A stretch of DNA of 64,000 bases from Streptomyces toxytricini (GCF_014649915.1 NZ_BMTY01000012.1:157852-221851), one strand, 5' to 3'. Positions 52,823 through 61,617 are shown, counted from the stretch's first letter. Program-made: numbers and translations. The notes: generated by a model not told the origin, from the letters alone.

Positions 52823-55087
52823 ATGCCACGCGTGACGGAGTACCCCACCTCGCAGGAGGGCCCGCAGCCTGCCGCGGCCGCCGCGACACCGGCCCAGGGC
52901 GGCCCGGGCCTGCCCGCCGGGGCCGGCGGAGCCGCGGACGGGCGGGGCCGCGGCGCGTCCGGCGGCGGCTGCGCGGACGAGCTCGGCCACGGGAAGGCTC
53001 CGGCCCCGGCCGCCGAGGGCGTACGCGACACGGGGGCTCCCGGCGCCGGCCCGGTGCGCGCCCACGCGGACGGGGGCCTCGGCCCCGACGTGCCGCACCA
53101 GCGCCGCACCCGCGACGGCGCCGCCGCCCGCAACGCCTCGGCGGCGGCCGCACCCGCCCCCGCGCTGCCGGACACCGCACCCGGCGGCGCCGCCGGCCCG
53201 GCCCCGGAGGCAGCCACCGCCGCGGCGCCGCAGCCTCCGCAGCCCGGCCCCGACGACGCCTGCGACCCCCTGCCGGACGCCGGCGCCGCGGAAGCGGGCG
53301 CCGACCCGGCCGCCGCAGGAGGCGCGTCGCCGGCCCGCCGCGAGGGCGACCGGCTGCGCTTCGTGGGCGCCGCGACGCGCCGGATCGCCCGCGGCATCGA
53401 CCTCGACGAGATCGTGCTCGGCCTGTGCCGGGCCACCGTCCCGACGTTCTCCGACGCCATCCTCGTCTACCTGCGCGATCCGCTCCCGGTCGGCGACGAG
53501 CGGCCCGTCGGCCCGGTCGTTTTAAGGCTGCGCCGCACCGACCGGCTCCGGCCGATCGACGACCTGACCGGAGCCGAGGGCGCCGGGGCCGCGGGGGGCG
53601 CCGGCGAACTCGACTTCAGCCAGCTGCCGCTGCTGGGCCCGCAGGGCGACCTGCCCGCCGCCGAGCTCTGCGAGATCATGCCCGGCGGGGCGCTCGCCGA
53701 GGTGCTCCGCGGCGTCCGGCCGGTCTTCGGCTCCTCCGCGGGCGCCCAGGACGCCCTGCCGGAGCTGCTGGGCGCCGGGCACCCCCTGCCGCGCGGCCGG
53801 CGGGCCATCCTGGCCCCGCTGCGCGGCCGCCGCCGCGTGATCGGCGCGGCCGTGTTCCTGCGCAGCCCGGAGCGGCCCGCGTTCGAGCAGAACGACCTCC
53901 TGGTCGCCGCCCAGCTCGCCACGCACACCGCCCTCGGCATCGACAAGGCCGTCCTGTACGGCCGCGAGGCCTACATCGCCGACGAGCTGCAGCGCACCAT
54001 GCTCCCGGACAGCCTGCCCCAGCCGACCGGCGTCAGGCTCGCCTCGCGCTACCTGCCGGCCGCGGAGACGGCCCGCGTCGGCGGCGACTGGTACGACGCC
54101 ATACCCCTGCCCGGCAGCCGCGTCGCGCTCGTCGTCGGCGACGTCATGGGCCACTCCATGACGTCCGCGGCCATCATGGGCCAGCTGCGGACCACCGCGC
54201 AGACGCTGGCCCAGCTCGACCTGCCGCCGGCCGAGGTGCTGCACCACCTCGACGAGCAGGCGCAGCGGCTCGGCTCCGACCGCATGGCCACCTGCCTGTA
54301 CGCCGTCTACGACCCGGTCTCGCACCGCATCACCATCGCCAACGCCGGCCACCCGCCACCGGTGCTGCTGCACCTGGGCGGCCGGGCCGAGGTGCTGCGG
54401 GTGCCGCCGGGCGCGCCCATCGGCGTCGGCGGCGTCGACTTCGAGGCCGTCGAGCTGGACGCGCCCGCGGGGGCGACCCTGCTGCTGTACACCGACGGGC
54501 TGGTGGAGTCCCGGCTGCGGGACGTGTGGACGGGCATCGACCAGCTCCGCGAGCGCCTGGCCACCACCGCGCAGCTGACGGGCCTGGACCATCCGCCGCC
54601 GCTGGAGGCCCTCTGCGACGACGTCCTGGACATGCTCGGCCCCGGCGACCGGGACGACGACATCGCGCTGCTCGCCGCCCGCTTCGACGGGATCGCGCCG
54701 AGCGACGTCGCGTACTGGTTCCTCGACCCGGAGGAGACCGCGCCCGGGCGGGCCCGCCGCTTCGCGCGGCGCGCGCTGACCCGCTGGGGGCTGGAGGAGC
54801 TGGAGGACTCGGTGGAGCTCCTCGTCAGCGAGGTCGTCACCAACGCCGTCCGCTACGCGGAGCGGCCCGTCACGCTGCGCCTGCTGCGGACGGACGTGCT
54901 GCGCTGCGAGGTCGGCGACGACTCCCCGCAGCTGCCGCGGCAGCGCCGCGCCCGCGAGACCGACGAGGGCGGGCGGGGCCTGTTCCTGGTGAACCGGATG
55001 GCCCGGCGCTGGGGTGCGACCCGGCTGAGCAGCGGCAAGGTGGTGTGGTTCGAGCTGTCGCTGCCCGCCGGGCACGACCGCCGCTGA
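52823..55087 (+). CDS. SpoIIE-type PP2C phosphatase with GAF and HATPase domains
   Basis: 754 residues from ATG 52823 (GTG 52832 is possible; the frame remains open to 52604). Residues 1-170 are low-complexity Ala/Pro/Gly. Then a GAF-like region about 180-385, SpoIIE phosphatase about 390-625 (GGDWYDAIPLPGSRVALVVG, DVMGHSMTSAAIMGQLRTT, IANAGHPPPVLL, LYTDGLVESR, DRDDDIALL) and a C-terminal HATPase kinase domain about 650-752 (LVSEVVTNAVRYAERPV, DEGGRGLFLV). Likely controls an anti-anti-sigma factor. It has one TTA leucine codon at 53522-53524, so translation should depend on bldA tRNA. Confidence 0.93.
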   Translation: MPRVTEYPTSQEGPQPAAAAATPAQGGPGLPAGAGGAADGRGRGASGGGCADELGHGKAPAPAAEGVRDTGAPGAGPVRAHADGGLGPDVPHQRRTRDGAAARNASAAAAPAPALPDTAPGGAAGPAPEAATAAAPQPPQPGPDDACDPLPDAGAAEAGADPAAAGGASPARREGDRLRFVGAATRRIARGIDLDEIVLGLCRATVPTFSDAILVYLRDPLPVGDERPVGPVVLRLRRTDRLRPIDDLTGAEGAGAAGGAGELDFSQLPLLGPQGDLPAAELCEIMPGGALAEVLRGVRPVFGSSAGAQDALPELLGAGHPLPRGRRAILAPLRGRRRVIGAAVFLRSPERPAFEQNDLLVAAQLATHTALGIDKAVLYGREAYIADELQRTMLPDSLPQPTGVRLASRYLPAAETARVGGDWYDAIPLPGSRVALVVGDVMGHSMTSAAIMGQLRTTAQTLAQLDLPPAEVLHHLDEQAQRLGSDRMATCLYAVYDPVSHRITIANAGHPPPVLLHLGGRAEVLRVPPGAPIGVGGVDFEAVELDAPAGATLLLYTDGLVESRLRDVWTGIDQLRERLATTAQLTGLDHPPPLEALCDDVLDMLGPGDRDDDIALLAARFDGIAPSDVAYWFLDPEETAPGRARRFARRALTRWGLEELEDSVELLVSEVVTNAVRYAERPVTLRLLRTDVLRCEVGDDSPQLPRQRRARETDEGGRGLFLVNRMARRWGATRLSSGKVVWFELSLPAGHDRR
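53522..53524 (+). other. TTA codon in the phosphatase gene (bldA control point)
   Basis: In frame with ATG 52823 as codon 234 (GTT TTA AGG, in context VGPVVLRLRR). TTA is extremely rare in Streptomyces, and its only tRNA is BldA, which accumulates late in growth. Confidence 0.85.
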
Positions 55088-55139
55088 CGGGGCTGCGCCG
55101 CCGCCGGCGCACCACCGGGGCATGACCGCCGCGAAAAGG

Positions 55140-55175
55140 CCGCCGCCCCGCAGCACTGATGCTGCGGGGCGGCGG
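55140..55175. terminator. Bidirectional terminator between phosphatase and PBP genes
   Basis: Perfect 16-bp stem (55140-55155 with 55160-55175), loop CTGA, between convergent genes and six bases from the PBP stop. Confidence 0.92.
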
Positions 55176-55180
55176 TCCGT

Positions 55181-57445
55181 TTACGGCTGGTCCTGCTGCT
55201 GGAAGGGCGGCAGCACCGGCGGGCTGGCCGAGCTCTTGGTCGGGTCCGGCTTGACCGAGCCGCTCTTGGTCGGGTCCGGCTTGCCGGAGCTCTTGCTCGG
55301 GTCCGGGCTCGGCGAGACCTTGCTCGGGTCCGGGCTCGGCGAGAGCTGGCTGCCGCTCGGCGAGGGGCTCGTCGAGCTCGGCGAGTTCGACGGGGAGCTG
55401 CTGCGCGACGGCGTCTGGACGGCGCCCATCTCGGCCTCGGAGAGGTCGAACTTCGCGGTGTCCACGCCCTTGAGGGCCGCCAGCGTGTACGCCTTCCAGA
55501 TCTCGGCGGGGAAGCTGGAGCCGCCGGCGCGGCCGCCGCCCGCGGTACCGGTCAGGGTGACCTGCTTGCCGGTGCCCGGCTCCTCGCCGAACATGGCGAC
55601 GACGGTGACGAGTTCGGGGGTGTACGCGGTGAACCAGGCGGACACGTTCGACTCGGTGGTACCGGTCTTGCCGGCGGCCTCGTACGCGGAGCTCTTGACG
55701 GCCTTGCCGGAGCCGTCGTTGACGACGCCGGTGAGGACCTTGGTCACGGTGTCGGCGGTCTCGCGGGTGATCGCCTGGCTCCCGACGGACTCCACCTTCT
55801 GGAACTCGCGGACGCTGTGCTTGGCGCTCTTGATGATCGAGGGGGTGACCTTCTTGCCGTGGTTGTCGAGGGTGGCGTAGACGGCGGCCATCTCGACGGT
55901 GTTGGCGCTCATCGTGCCGAGCGACATGGCCGGCTTGTCCTCGGGCCAGCCCTCGCGGTCCTTCATGCCGAGCTGGAGCGCGGTCTTCTTCGCGTTCTGC
56001 GGCTTCACGTCCACGATCATCTGGGCGTAGACGGAGTTCACCGAGTAGTTGGTGGCCTCCTGCACCGTCATCATCGGGTCGCCGTAGTTCTTGTTGTCCT
56101 GGTTCTGCGGGTTGAACGGGATCTTGCTGCCGACGACGGGGCGCTTGCTGGTGCCGTCGTAGAGCGCGTTCGGGGTGATCGGCTTCTTGTCCTGGGTGAC
56201 GGCCTTGGTCTCCAGGGCGGAGGCCAGCACGACGGGCTTGAACGTCGAGCCGGGCTGGTAGTCGGTGCGCAGGGCGTTGCTCGCCCAGTGGTCGGCCATG
56301 CCGGTGCCGCCGTACATGGCGACGATGGCGCCGGTCTTGGGGTCGACGGAGGTGGCGCCGGCCTGGACGGAGGCGTCGACGGGGCGGTCCTTGCGGTCGA
56401 GCTTGGACTCCAGCTCGTCCTGGACGGCCTTCTCCAGCGCGGCCTGCTTCTTGGGATCGACGTTGAGGACGATCTCCCAGCCGCCGGCCTGGAGCTCGGC
56501 CGCGCTCATGCCGGTCTGGCGGCGCAGCTCGGCGTCCGCGGCCTGCTTCAGGTAGCCCTTCTGGCCTTCGAGGCCGGGGGCGGGCTTGGGCTTGATCGGC
56601 TCCTGGAACTTCAGGGTGTCGCGCTTGGCCTTGTCCAGCGCGCCCATCTCGACCATGTTGTCGAGGACGCCGTTGAAGCGGATCATGACGAGCTTCTTGC
56701 CGCGCTCGCTCGCGTTGGCCCAGTCGTAGTCGCTGGGGGCCTGGAGGAGGGCCGCGAGGTAGGCGCCCTGCTCCAGGGTGAGCTTGCTGGAGTCGACGCC
56801 GTAGTAGGCCTGGGAGGCGGCCTGGATGCCGTAGGCGCCGCGGCCGAAGTAGCTGGTGTTCAGGTAGCCGGCGAGGATGTCCGGCTTCTCCATGCGCTGG
56901 TCGACCTTGAGGGAGATCACCAGCTCCTTCACCTTGCGCGTCGCCGTCTGGTCCTGCGTCAGGTAGAAGTTCTTGACGTACTGCTGGGTGATCGTCGAGC
57001 CGCCCGCCTTGCCGCGGCCGGTGACCGTGTTGAACAGGCCCCGGGCGACGCCCATGAAGTCGACGCCCTGGTCCTCGTAGAAGGACTTGTTCTCGATGGC
57101 GATGAAGGCCTTCTGGACCTCCTCGGGCACCTTGTCGAGGGTGACGATCTCGCGGTTCATCTTGCCCTCGCGGGCCATGACGGTGCCGTCGGCGTACTTG
57201 TAGGTGTTGCTCTGGAGGGTCGCCTCGGCGTTGGGGTCGGGCTCGTCCACGTAGAAGTAGAGGCCGACGAGCGCGGCCATGCCGAGCAGCATCAACCCGA
57301 AGAAGGTGCCGAGGATCTTCTTCCAGGTGAAGAAGCGGCGTATACCGGTCCGCTTGCCGGTACGCCCCTTTCCGTCCGCGCGCCCGCGCGGCGACCGCCG
57401 CGCGCTGCGCTGCTGCTGCGCCTTACGCGCATCTGCTCGGCCCAT
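55181..57445 (-). CDS. Class A bifunctional penicillin-binding protein (transglycosylase/transpeptidase)
   Basis: 754 residues. Basic cytoplasmic N-terminus, membrane helix about 40-65 (ILGTFFGLMLLGMAALVGLY). Glycosyltransferase domain with FIAIENKSFYEDQGVDFMGV (catalytic Glu near 117), GRGKAGGSTITQQYVKNFYL. Transpeptidase with SxxK in QPGSTFKPVVLA (near 400), SVNSVYAQM (SxN near 468), KTGTTESN (KTG near 594). The Ser/Pro/Lys-rich tail after about 680 is built of repeats (SPSPDPSK, KPDPTKS), visible as tandem DNA repeats at 55240-55345. It polymerises and cross-links peptidoglycan. Confidence 0.96.
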   Translation of the reverse strand: MGRADARKAQQQRSARRSPRGRADGKGRTGKRTGIRRFFTWKKILGTFFGLMLLGMAALVGLYFYVDEPDPNAEATLQSNTYKYADGTVMAREGKMNREIVTLDKVPEEVQKAFIAIENKSFYEDQGVDFMGVARGLFNTVTGRGKAGGSTITQQYVKNFYLTQDQTATRKVKELVISLKVDQRMEKPDILAGYLNTSYFGRGAYGIQAASQAYYGVDSSKLTLEQGAYLAALLQAPSDYDWANASERGKKLVMIRFNGVLDNMVEMGALDKAKRDTLKFQEPIKPKPAPGLEGQKGYLKQAADAELRRQTGMSAAELQAGGWEIVLNVDPKKQAALEKAVQDELESKLDRKDRPVDASVQAGATSVDPKTGAIVAMYGGTGMADHWASNALRTDYQPGSTFKPVVLASALETKAVTQDKKPITPNALYDGTSKRPVVGSKIPFNPQNQDNKNYGDPMMTVQEATNYSVNSVYAQMIVDVKPQNAKKTALQLGMKDREGWPEDKPAMSLGTMSANTVEMAAVYATLDNHGKKVTPSIIKSAKHSVREFQKVESVGSQAITRETADTVTKVLTGVVNDGSGKAVKSSAYEAAGKTGTTESNVSAWFTAYTPELVTVVAMFGEEPGTGKQVTLTGTAGGGRAGGSSFPAEIWKAYTLAALKGVDTAKFDLSEAEMGAVQTPSRSSSPSNSPSSTSPSPSGSQLSPSPDPSKVSPSPDPSKSSGKPDPTKSGSVKPDPTKSSASPPVLPPFQQQDQP

Positions 57446-57526
57446 CGCTCCCGCTCCGCTCGAATTCCCCCCCGACGTCAGCTCTGAAAGCTAACACCGG
57501 AGGTTGTGACAAAGGTTTGCCAAGCC

Positions 57527-57542
57527 TGACCAATTTTGGTCA
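57527..57542. promoter_or_regulatory. Inverted repeat TGACCAA-TT-TTGGTCA
   Basis: 7-bp perfect arms with a 2-bp spacer in the PBP/SPFH divergent region, 82 bp upstream of the PBP start. Candidate operator for the PBP gene. Confidence 0.45.
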
Positions 57543-57617
57543 ATTCGGACGTGAGAATCAGCACCCACATCAAGGGAACCGACGCGCACCGGCCGCCCAG
57601 GGTTGCGGAAACCCCGA

Positions 57618-57633
57618 AAAGTGATATCACTTT
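57618..57633. promoter_or_regulatory. Perfect 16-bp palindrome AAAGTGATATCACTTT upstream of the SPFH operon
   Basis: Perfect palindrome 45 bp before the SPFH ATG, AT-rich against very GC-rich surroundings. Most likely the operator of the SPFH-RHH operon, plausibly bound by the small DNA-binding-like protein encoded second in that operon. Confidence 0.65.
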
Positions 57634-57677
57634 GCTAGGCCCACGGGGGGCCGTCACGGAAGCGAACGGGGCATACC

Positions 57678-58586
57678 ATGACGAAGACCACAGAGGGCGG
57701 GACCGGCATCCGCGAGTTCCCGGCGCGCAGCATCGGCGGCGGGCCGGCCCTGCTGGCGGGCCTGGCGGGGGTCGCGGCCGGCATCTGCCTCACCGTCCTC
57801 GGGGTGCAAGGGGACGGCACGTCCGCCCAACCGGCCCTGGCCGCCGGGGGGATCGTCCTGGCGCTGCTGGCGGTGCTGGCGATGTGCGGGCTGAACACGG
57901 TGGCCCCGGGCGAGGCCCGGGTGGTCCAGCTCTTCGGCCGCTACCGCGGCACCGTCCGCACCGACGGCCTGCGCTGGGTGAACCCGCTGACCTCGCGGCA
58001 GAAGATCTCCACCCGCGTCCGCAACCACGAGACGGCCGTCCTGAAGGTCAACGACGCCTACGGCAACCCCATCGAGCTGGCCGCGGTCGTCGTCTGGCGG
58101 GTGGCGGACACCGCGCGCGCCGTCTTCGAGGTGGACGACTTCACCGAGTTCGTCGAGACGCAGACCGAGGCGGCCGTCCGGCACATCGCGATCGAGTACC
58201 CCTACGACGCCCACGACGAGGGCGGCCTCTCCCTGCGCGGCAACGCCGAGGAGATCACCGAGAAGCTCGCCGCCGAGCTGCACGAGCGGGTCGAGGCGGC
58301 CGGGGTGCACATCGTCGAGTCCCGCTTCACCCACCTCGCGTACGCTCCGGAGATCGCCTCGGCGATGCTCCAGCGCCAGCAGGCCGGCGCGGTCGTCGCG
58401 GCCCGCAAGCAGATCGTCGAGGGCGCCGTGGGCATGGTCGAGCTGGCCCTGAACCGGCTGACGGAGGAGGACATCGTGGAACTGGACCCGGAGCGCAAGG
58501 CCGCCATGGTCTCGAACCTGATGGTGGTGCTCTGCGGCGACCGCGCGGCCCAGCCCGTCGTGAACACCGGGACGCTCTACCAGTGA
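57678..58586 (+). CDS. SPFH/Band 7 (stomatin-like) membrane protein
   Basis: 302 residues. Two N-terminal membrane helices (about 22-45 and 53-72), then the SPFH domain (NTVAPGEARVVQLFGRYRGT, GLRWVNPLTSRQKISTRVRN, FVETQTEAAVRHIAIEYPYD, LQRQQAGAVVAARKQIVEGA). SPFH proteins oligomerise in membranes and organise microdomains or protease complexes. Overlaps the next small gene by 4 bases (GTGA), so the two are translationally coupled. Confidence 0.94.
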   Translation: MTKTTEGGTGIREFPARSIGGGPALLAGLAGVAAGICLTVLGVQGDGTSAQPALAAGGIVLALLAVLAMCGLNTVAPGEARVVQLFGRYRGTVRTDGLRWVNPLTSRQKISTRVRNHETAVLKVNDAYGNPIELAAVVVWRVADTARAVFEVDDFTEFVETQTEAAVRHIAIEYPYDAHDEGGLSLRGNAEEITEKLAAELHERVEAAGVHIVESRFTHLAYAPEIASAMLQRQQAGAVVAARKQIVEGAVGMVELALNRLTEEDIVELDPERKAAMVSNLMVVLCGDRAAQPVVNTGTLYQ

Positions 58587-58882
58587 CCGGCGCCGACTCC
58601 CCCGGCGGCACCGGGCGGGCCGGCGGGGAGCGGGCGGCCGGGCAGCGGGCGGCCGCCGGCCGCGCCGCCCGCAAGCAGGTGCTGCTGCGCCTCGACCCGC
58701 AGGTGTACGAGGCCCTCGCACGGTGGGCGGGCGAGGAGCTGCGCAGCGCCAACGCGCAGATCGAGTTCCTGCTGCGGCGCGCCCTGGCCGAGACGGGGCG
58801 GCTGCCGGGCGGCGCCGCCCCCATCCCGCCGCGCGGCCGGCCGCCCCGCTCCTCCCCCGGTTCTGACGCTCCGCGGCCCTGA
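58583..58882 (+). CDS. Small ribbon-helix-helix (Arc/HicB-like) putative DNA-binding protein
   Basis: 99 residues from GTG 58583. A disordered Gly/Ala/Arg N-terminus precedes KQVLLRLDPQVYEALARWAG, which has the beta-strand plus helix pattern of Arc/CopG RHH proteins, then EELRSANAQIEFLLRRALAE as the second helix. A Pro-rich tail follows. Coupled to the SPFH gene. I infer that it is an autoregulator of the operon acting at 57618-57633; a HicB-like antitoxin without its toxin is an alternative. Confidence 0.78.
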   Translation: MTGADSPGGTGRAGGERAAGQRAAAGRAARKQVLLRLDPQVYEALARWAGEELRSANAQIEFLLRRALAETGRLPGGAAPIPPRGRPPRSSPGSDAPRP

Positions 58883-58889
58883 CCGGCCG

Positions 58890-60389
58890 TCAGCCCGTAC
58901 GGGACGTGCGGCCGAGCAGGACGAAGCCCTGCTCGGCGGCCACCGTCCGGTAGCCCGCGGCGCGGGCCCGGGCGAGCGCGAGGGCTTCCTCGCGGGCGCT
59001 CAGCGGCCAGCGCAGGTGCGGCGCGACCTGCGTGTCCACCAGGATCCACTCGGGATCGGGCCGGCTGGCCGCCCACCCGTACAGGCTGACGCCCGTCCGG
59101 TTCGCCAGGTGCGGCACGAGCCCGTCGGAGGCCTGGACCCGCGCGCCGTCCGGGATCCGAGCCATCATCCGGTGGGCGGCCGCGATCCGCGGGTCGGCCC
59201 GCCACATCTCCGGATCGGCCAGCTTGCCCAGCGAGGACCCGGGGAGCAGGAGCAGGCAGACGCCCGCCGCGCCCGCCAGGGTCCGGTGCAGCCCGGCGCC
59301 CGACGTGCCGCGCCGCTCCAGGGCGTGGACGAGCGCCGCGAAGACGACCGGCATCGCCGTGAGCGAGTAGTGGTAGCCGGTTCCCCAGTGGGGCGCGTAG
59401 TCGGACAGGCCGCGCCAGAGCAGCGTCGGCACCGCGACCAGCAGCAGCGGCGAGCGCAGCGCGAGGAAGAGGGTCGGCGCGAGGAGCAGCAGCAGCGTCA
59501 CCGCCTTCTCCCCGGGGGTGACGAGCCCGAGGGTCGCCTTGTGCAGCAACGCCGTGAAGCCGCCGCCCGCGCCGCCGGATCCGCCGAGGAAGCCGGCGTA
59601 GAAGTACGACCCGGCGGGGTTGAGGGCGGGCAGGACGACGAGGACGGCGAGCAGCGTCCAGGCGGCGCCCGCGGCGGCGGTGGCGAGGCCGAGCCGCCGC
59701 CGGCCCGGCCCGCCGCGCCAGGCGATCAGCAGGCCGATGGCGGCGACCGTGCCGCCCATGTCCTCCTTCACCAGCAGCAGCGGCAGCGCCCACAGTGCGG
59801 CGGCGCGCAGCCGGTCCTGGCCGAGGGCTGCAAGGGAGCAGGCCAGGAGCGGGACGGCGAAGGCCCATTCGTGGAAGTCGAAGCCCACCGCGTTGGCGAC
59901 GCCCCAGGACAGCCCGTAGGCGAGGCCGATGACGGCGGCCGCGGCGCCGCCGAGCGCCCGCCGCGCCCACAGCGCGAGCGGCAGGACGCTCGCCGCGATC
60001 AGGGCGGCCTGCGCGACGAGCAGCGTCCGCGCCGACGGGAACAGCAGGTGGGCGGGGGCGAGGAGGGCGAGGACCGGGGAGAAGTGGTCGCCGAGGACGG
60101 GGAAGTCGGGTCCCTTGACCTCGGAGACAGGCAGGCGTCCCTCCGCGTACGAGCGGACGGCCTGCTCGAAGATCGCCAGGTCGAAGCTGTGCGACAGCAG
60201 CCGCTCGTGGGTGCGCAGCGAGAGCGTGGCGTAGAGGAGGAAGAGCCCGGAGACGAGGGCCCACATCCACAGCGGCGGCCCGCCCCGGCCGGCGGCCGGC
60301 GGGCCCCCGGCCGACTGCGGGCCCGCCCGGTCGGGCGTGCCGGACTGCTGCGGCGGGAGCGCGGCGGTGTCTGCGGGGGGTGCGTGCAT
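58890..60389 (-). CDS. DUF2079 polytopic membrane protein
   Basis: 499 residues from ATG 60389 (AAAGG eight bases upstream). Pro-rich cytoplasmic start, about ten membrane helices; DUF2079 hallmarks HSFDLAIFEQAVRSYAEGRL, GDHFSPVLALLAPAHLLFPS, GFDFHEWAFAVPLLACSLAAL, KEDMGGTVAAIGLLI and TGYHYSLTAMPVVFAALVHA. The loop with conserved Asp/His after the first helix resembles GT-C glycosyltransferases such as mannosyltransferases, so a role in envelope glycosylation is possible. Confidence 0.88.
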   Translation of the reverse strand: MHAPPADTAALPPQQSGTPDRAGPQSAGGPPAAGRGGPPLWMWALVSGLFLLYATLSLRTHERLLSHSFDLAIFEQAVRSYAEGRLPVSEVKGPDFPVLGDHFSPVLALLAPAHLLFPSARTLLVAQAALIAASVLPLALWARRALGGAAAAVIGLAYGLSWGVANAVGFDFHEWAFAVPLLACSLAALGQDRLRAAALWALPLLLVKEDMGGTVAAIGLLIAWRGGPGRRRLGLATAAAGAAWTLLAVLVVLPALNPAGSYFYAGFLGGSGGAGGGFTALLHKATLGLVTPGEKAVTLLLLLAPTLFLALRSPLLLVAVPTLLWRGLSDYAPHWGTGYHYSLTAMPVVFAALVHALERRGTSGAGLHRTLAGAAGVCLLLLPGSSLGKLADPEMWRADPRIAAAHRMMARIPDGARVQASDGLVPHLANRTGVSLYGWAASRPDPEWILVDTQVAPHLRWPLSAREEALALARARAAGYRTVAAEQGFVLLGRTSRTG

Positions 60390-60534
60390 GGCGCGCCTTT
60401 CGGGAGCAGGACCGACAGCGATGCCCCTCAACGTGCCAGCCGGGCCGCGGACCGCGGGCGAGCTGCCGCGCCCGCCGAGCAAGTCCCTACGAATGGCCGC
60501 ACGCGCTCCCCCGCGGCGGGCGGCAGGCGGCGGC

Positions 60535-61482
60535 CTACTCGGCGGGCCAGACCGGCAGCGGGCGGACCGCCTCGCGCAGGGCGGCGGCGACGGCCCGGAA
60601 CTCCTCCTGGCGGGCCGTGCCGGTCCGCATCGCGAGGGCGATCCGCCGGGAGGGGGCCGGCTCGGCGAAGTATCCGGTGGCCAGGTGCTCGTTGCGGGCG
60701 GTCTCCAGGCGCAGCGCCGTGCGCGGCAACAGGGTGACGCCCAGTCCCCCGGCGACCAGTTGTACGAGGGTGGAGAGCCCGGCGGCGGTCGTGGTGACGT
60801 CGGCCCCGTCGGTCCGCCCGGCCTCGCGGCAGATGTCCAGGGCCTGGTCGCGCAGGCAGTGGCCCTCGTCCAGCAGGAGCAGCTGGAGGCCGCGCAGCTC
60901 CTCGCGGGGGATGCCGCGGCGCCCGGCGAGGGGGTGCTCGCGGGGCGCCAGGAGGACGAAGTCCTCGTCGAACACGGGCAGTTCGGTGACGCCGGGGACG
61001 CCCAGCGGCACGGCGAGCAGCAGCAGGTCCAGGCGGCCGGCGGCCAGGCCGTCGAGGAGCGAGGAGGTCTGCTCCTCGTGCACCTGGAGGTCCATGCGGG
61101 GGTAGCGCCGGTGGAACAGCGACAGGACGGTCGGCAGCAGGTAGGGGGCGACGGTGGGGATCACGCCGAGCCGCAGGGTCCCGGTGAAGGGGGCGCGCAC
61201 GGCCTCGGCCTCCTCCAGGAGCTCGCCCATGGCGTCGAGGACGGAGCGGGCGCGGGCGGCGATGCGCTCGCCGGCCGGGGAGAGGAGCACCTTGCGGGTG
61301 GTGCGCTCCAGGAGCTGGACGCCGAGGGCCTCCTCCAGCGCGGAGACGGCGCCGGAGAGGGCGGGCTGGCTCATGCCGATGGCGGCGGCCGCGTCGCGGA
61401 AGTGCAGGTGCTCGGCGACGGCGGCGAAGGCGCGCAGCTGCGCGAGCGTCGCCTGCTTCGTCCCCTTATTACTGACCGCCAC
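60535..61482 (-). CDS. oxyR: LysR-family peroxide sensor OxyR
   Basis: 315 residues from GTG 61482 with GGAGGT at 61491-61496. LysR HTH about 13-70 (LAQLRAFAAVAEHLHFRDAA, AIGMSQPALSGAVSALEEAL). The effector domain contains the redox pair in LLDEGHCLRDQALDIC (Cys about 204 and 213, spaced as in OxyR). Divergent from ahpC-ahpD, which it should activate after disulfide formation by H2O2. Confidence 0.95.
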   Translation of the reverse strand: MAVSNKGTKQATLAQLRAFAAVAEHLHFRDAAAAIGMSQPALSGAVSALEEALGVQLLERTTRKVLLSPAGERIAARARSVLDAMGELLEEAEAVRAPFTGTLRLGVIPTVAPYLLPTVLSLFHRRYPRMDLQVHEEQTSSLLDGLAAGRLDLLLLAVPLGVPGVTELPVFDEDFVLLAPREHPLAGRRGIPREELRGLQLLLLDEGHCLRDQALDICREAGRTDGADVTTTAAGLSTLVQLVAGGLGVTLLPRTALRLETARNEHLATGYFAEPAPSRRIALAMRTGTARQEEFRAVAAALREAVRPLPVWPAE

Positions 61483-61523
61483 TGATAGGTACCTCCGATC
61501 ACCCGGCACAAGACTAGCTATTT

Positions 61524-61538
61524 CTGCAATCAATGCAG
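61524..61538. promoter_or_regulatory. Candidate OxyR site in the oxyR-ahpC divergent region
   Basis: CTGCA-ATCAA-TGCAG, an inverted repeat of LysR-site size, in an AT-rich stretch roughly midway between oxyR (61482) and ahpC (61618). Position and form fit, but OxyR boxes are degenerate. Confidence 0.45.
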
Positions 61539-61572
61539 CTGTGTCAGCATGTGAGATACGTCCAACCCCCTC

Positions 61573-61600
61573 GGAAGACGCCCATAAAGGGCGTTTTTCC
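61573..61600 (+). terminator. Terminator-like hairpin in the ahpC 5' leader
   Basis: ACGCCC (61578-61583) pairs with GGGCGT (61589-61594) around loop ATAAA, followed directly by TTTT (61595-61598); flanking A-T and G-T pairs can extend the stem. It ends about ten bases before the RBS AAGGAGA. Looks like an attenuator or a 5' mRNA stabiliser. Confidence 0.5.
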
Positions 61601-61617
61601 TGCTGCAAGGAGAGCAC

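Noticed and set aside
55240..55345. Possible CRISPR-like repeats
   Set aside because: These are codon-level repeats encoding the Ser/Pro/Lys tail of the penicillin-binding protein; spacing and divergence do not fit CRISPR.
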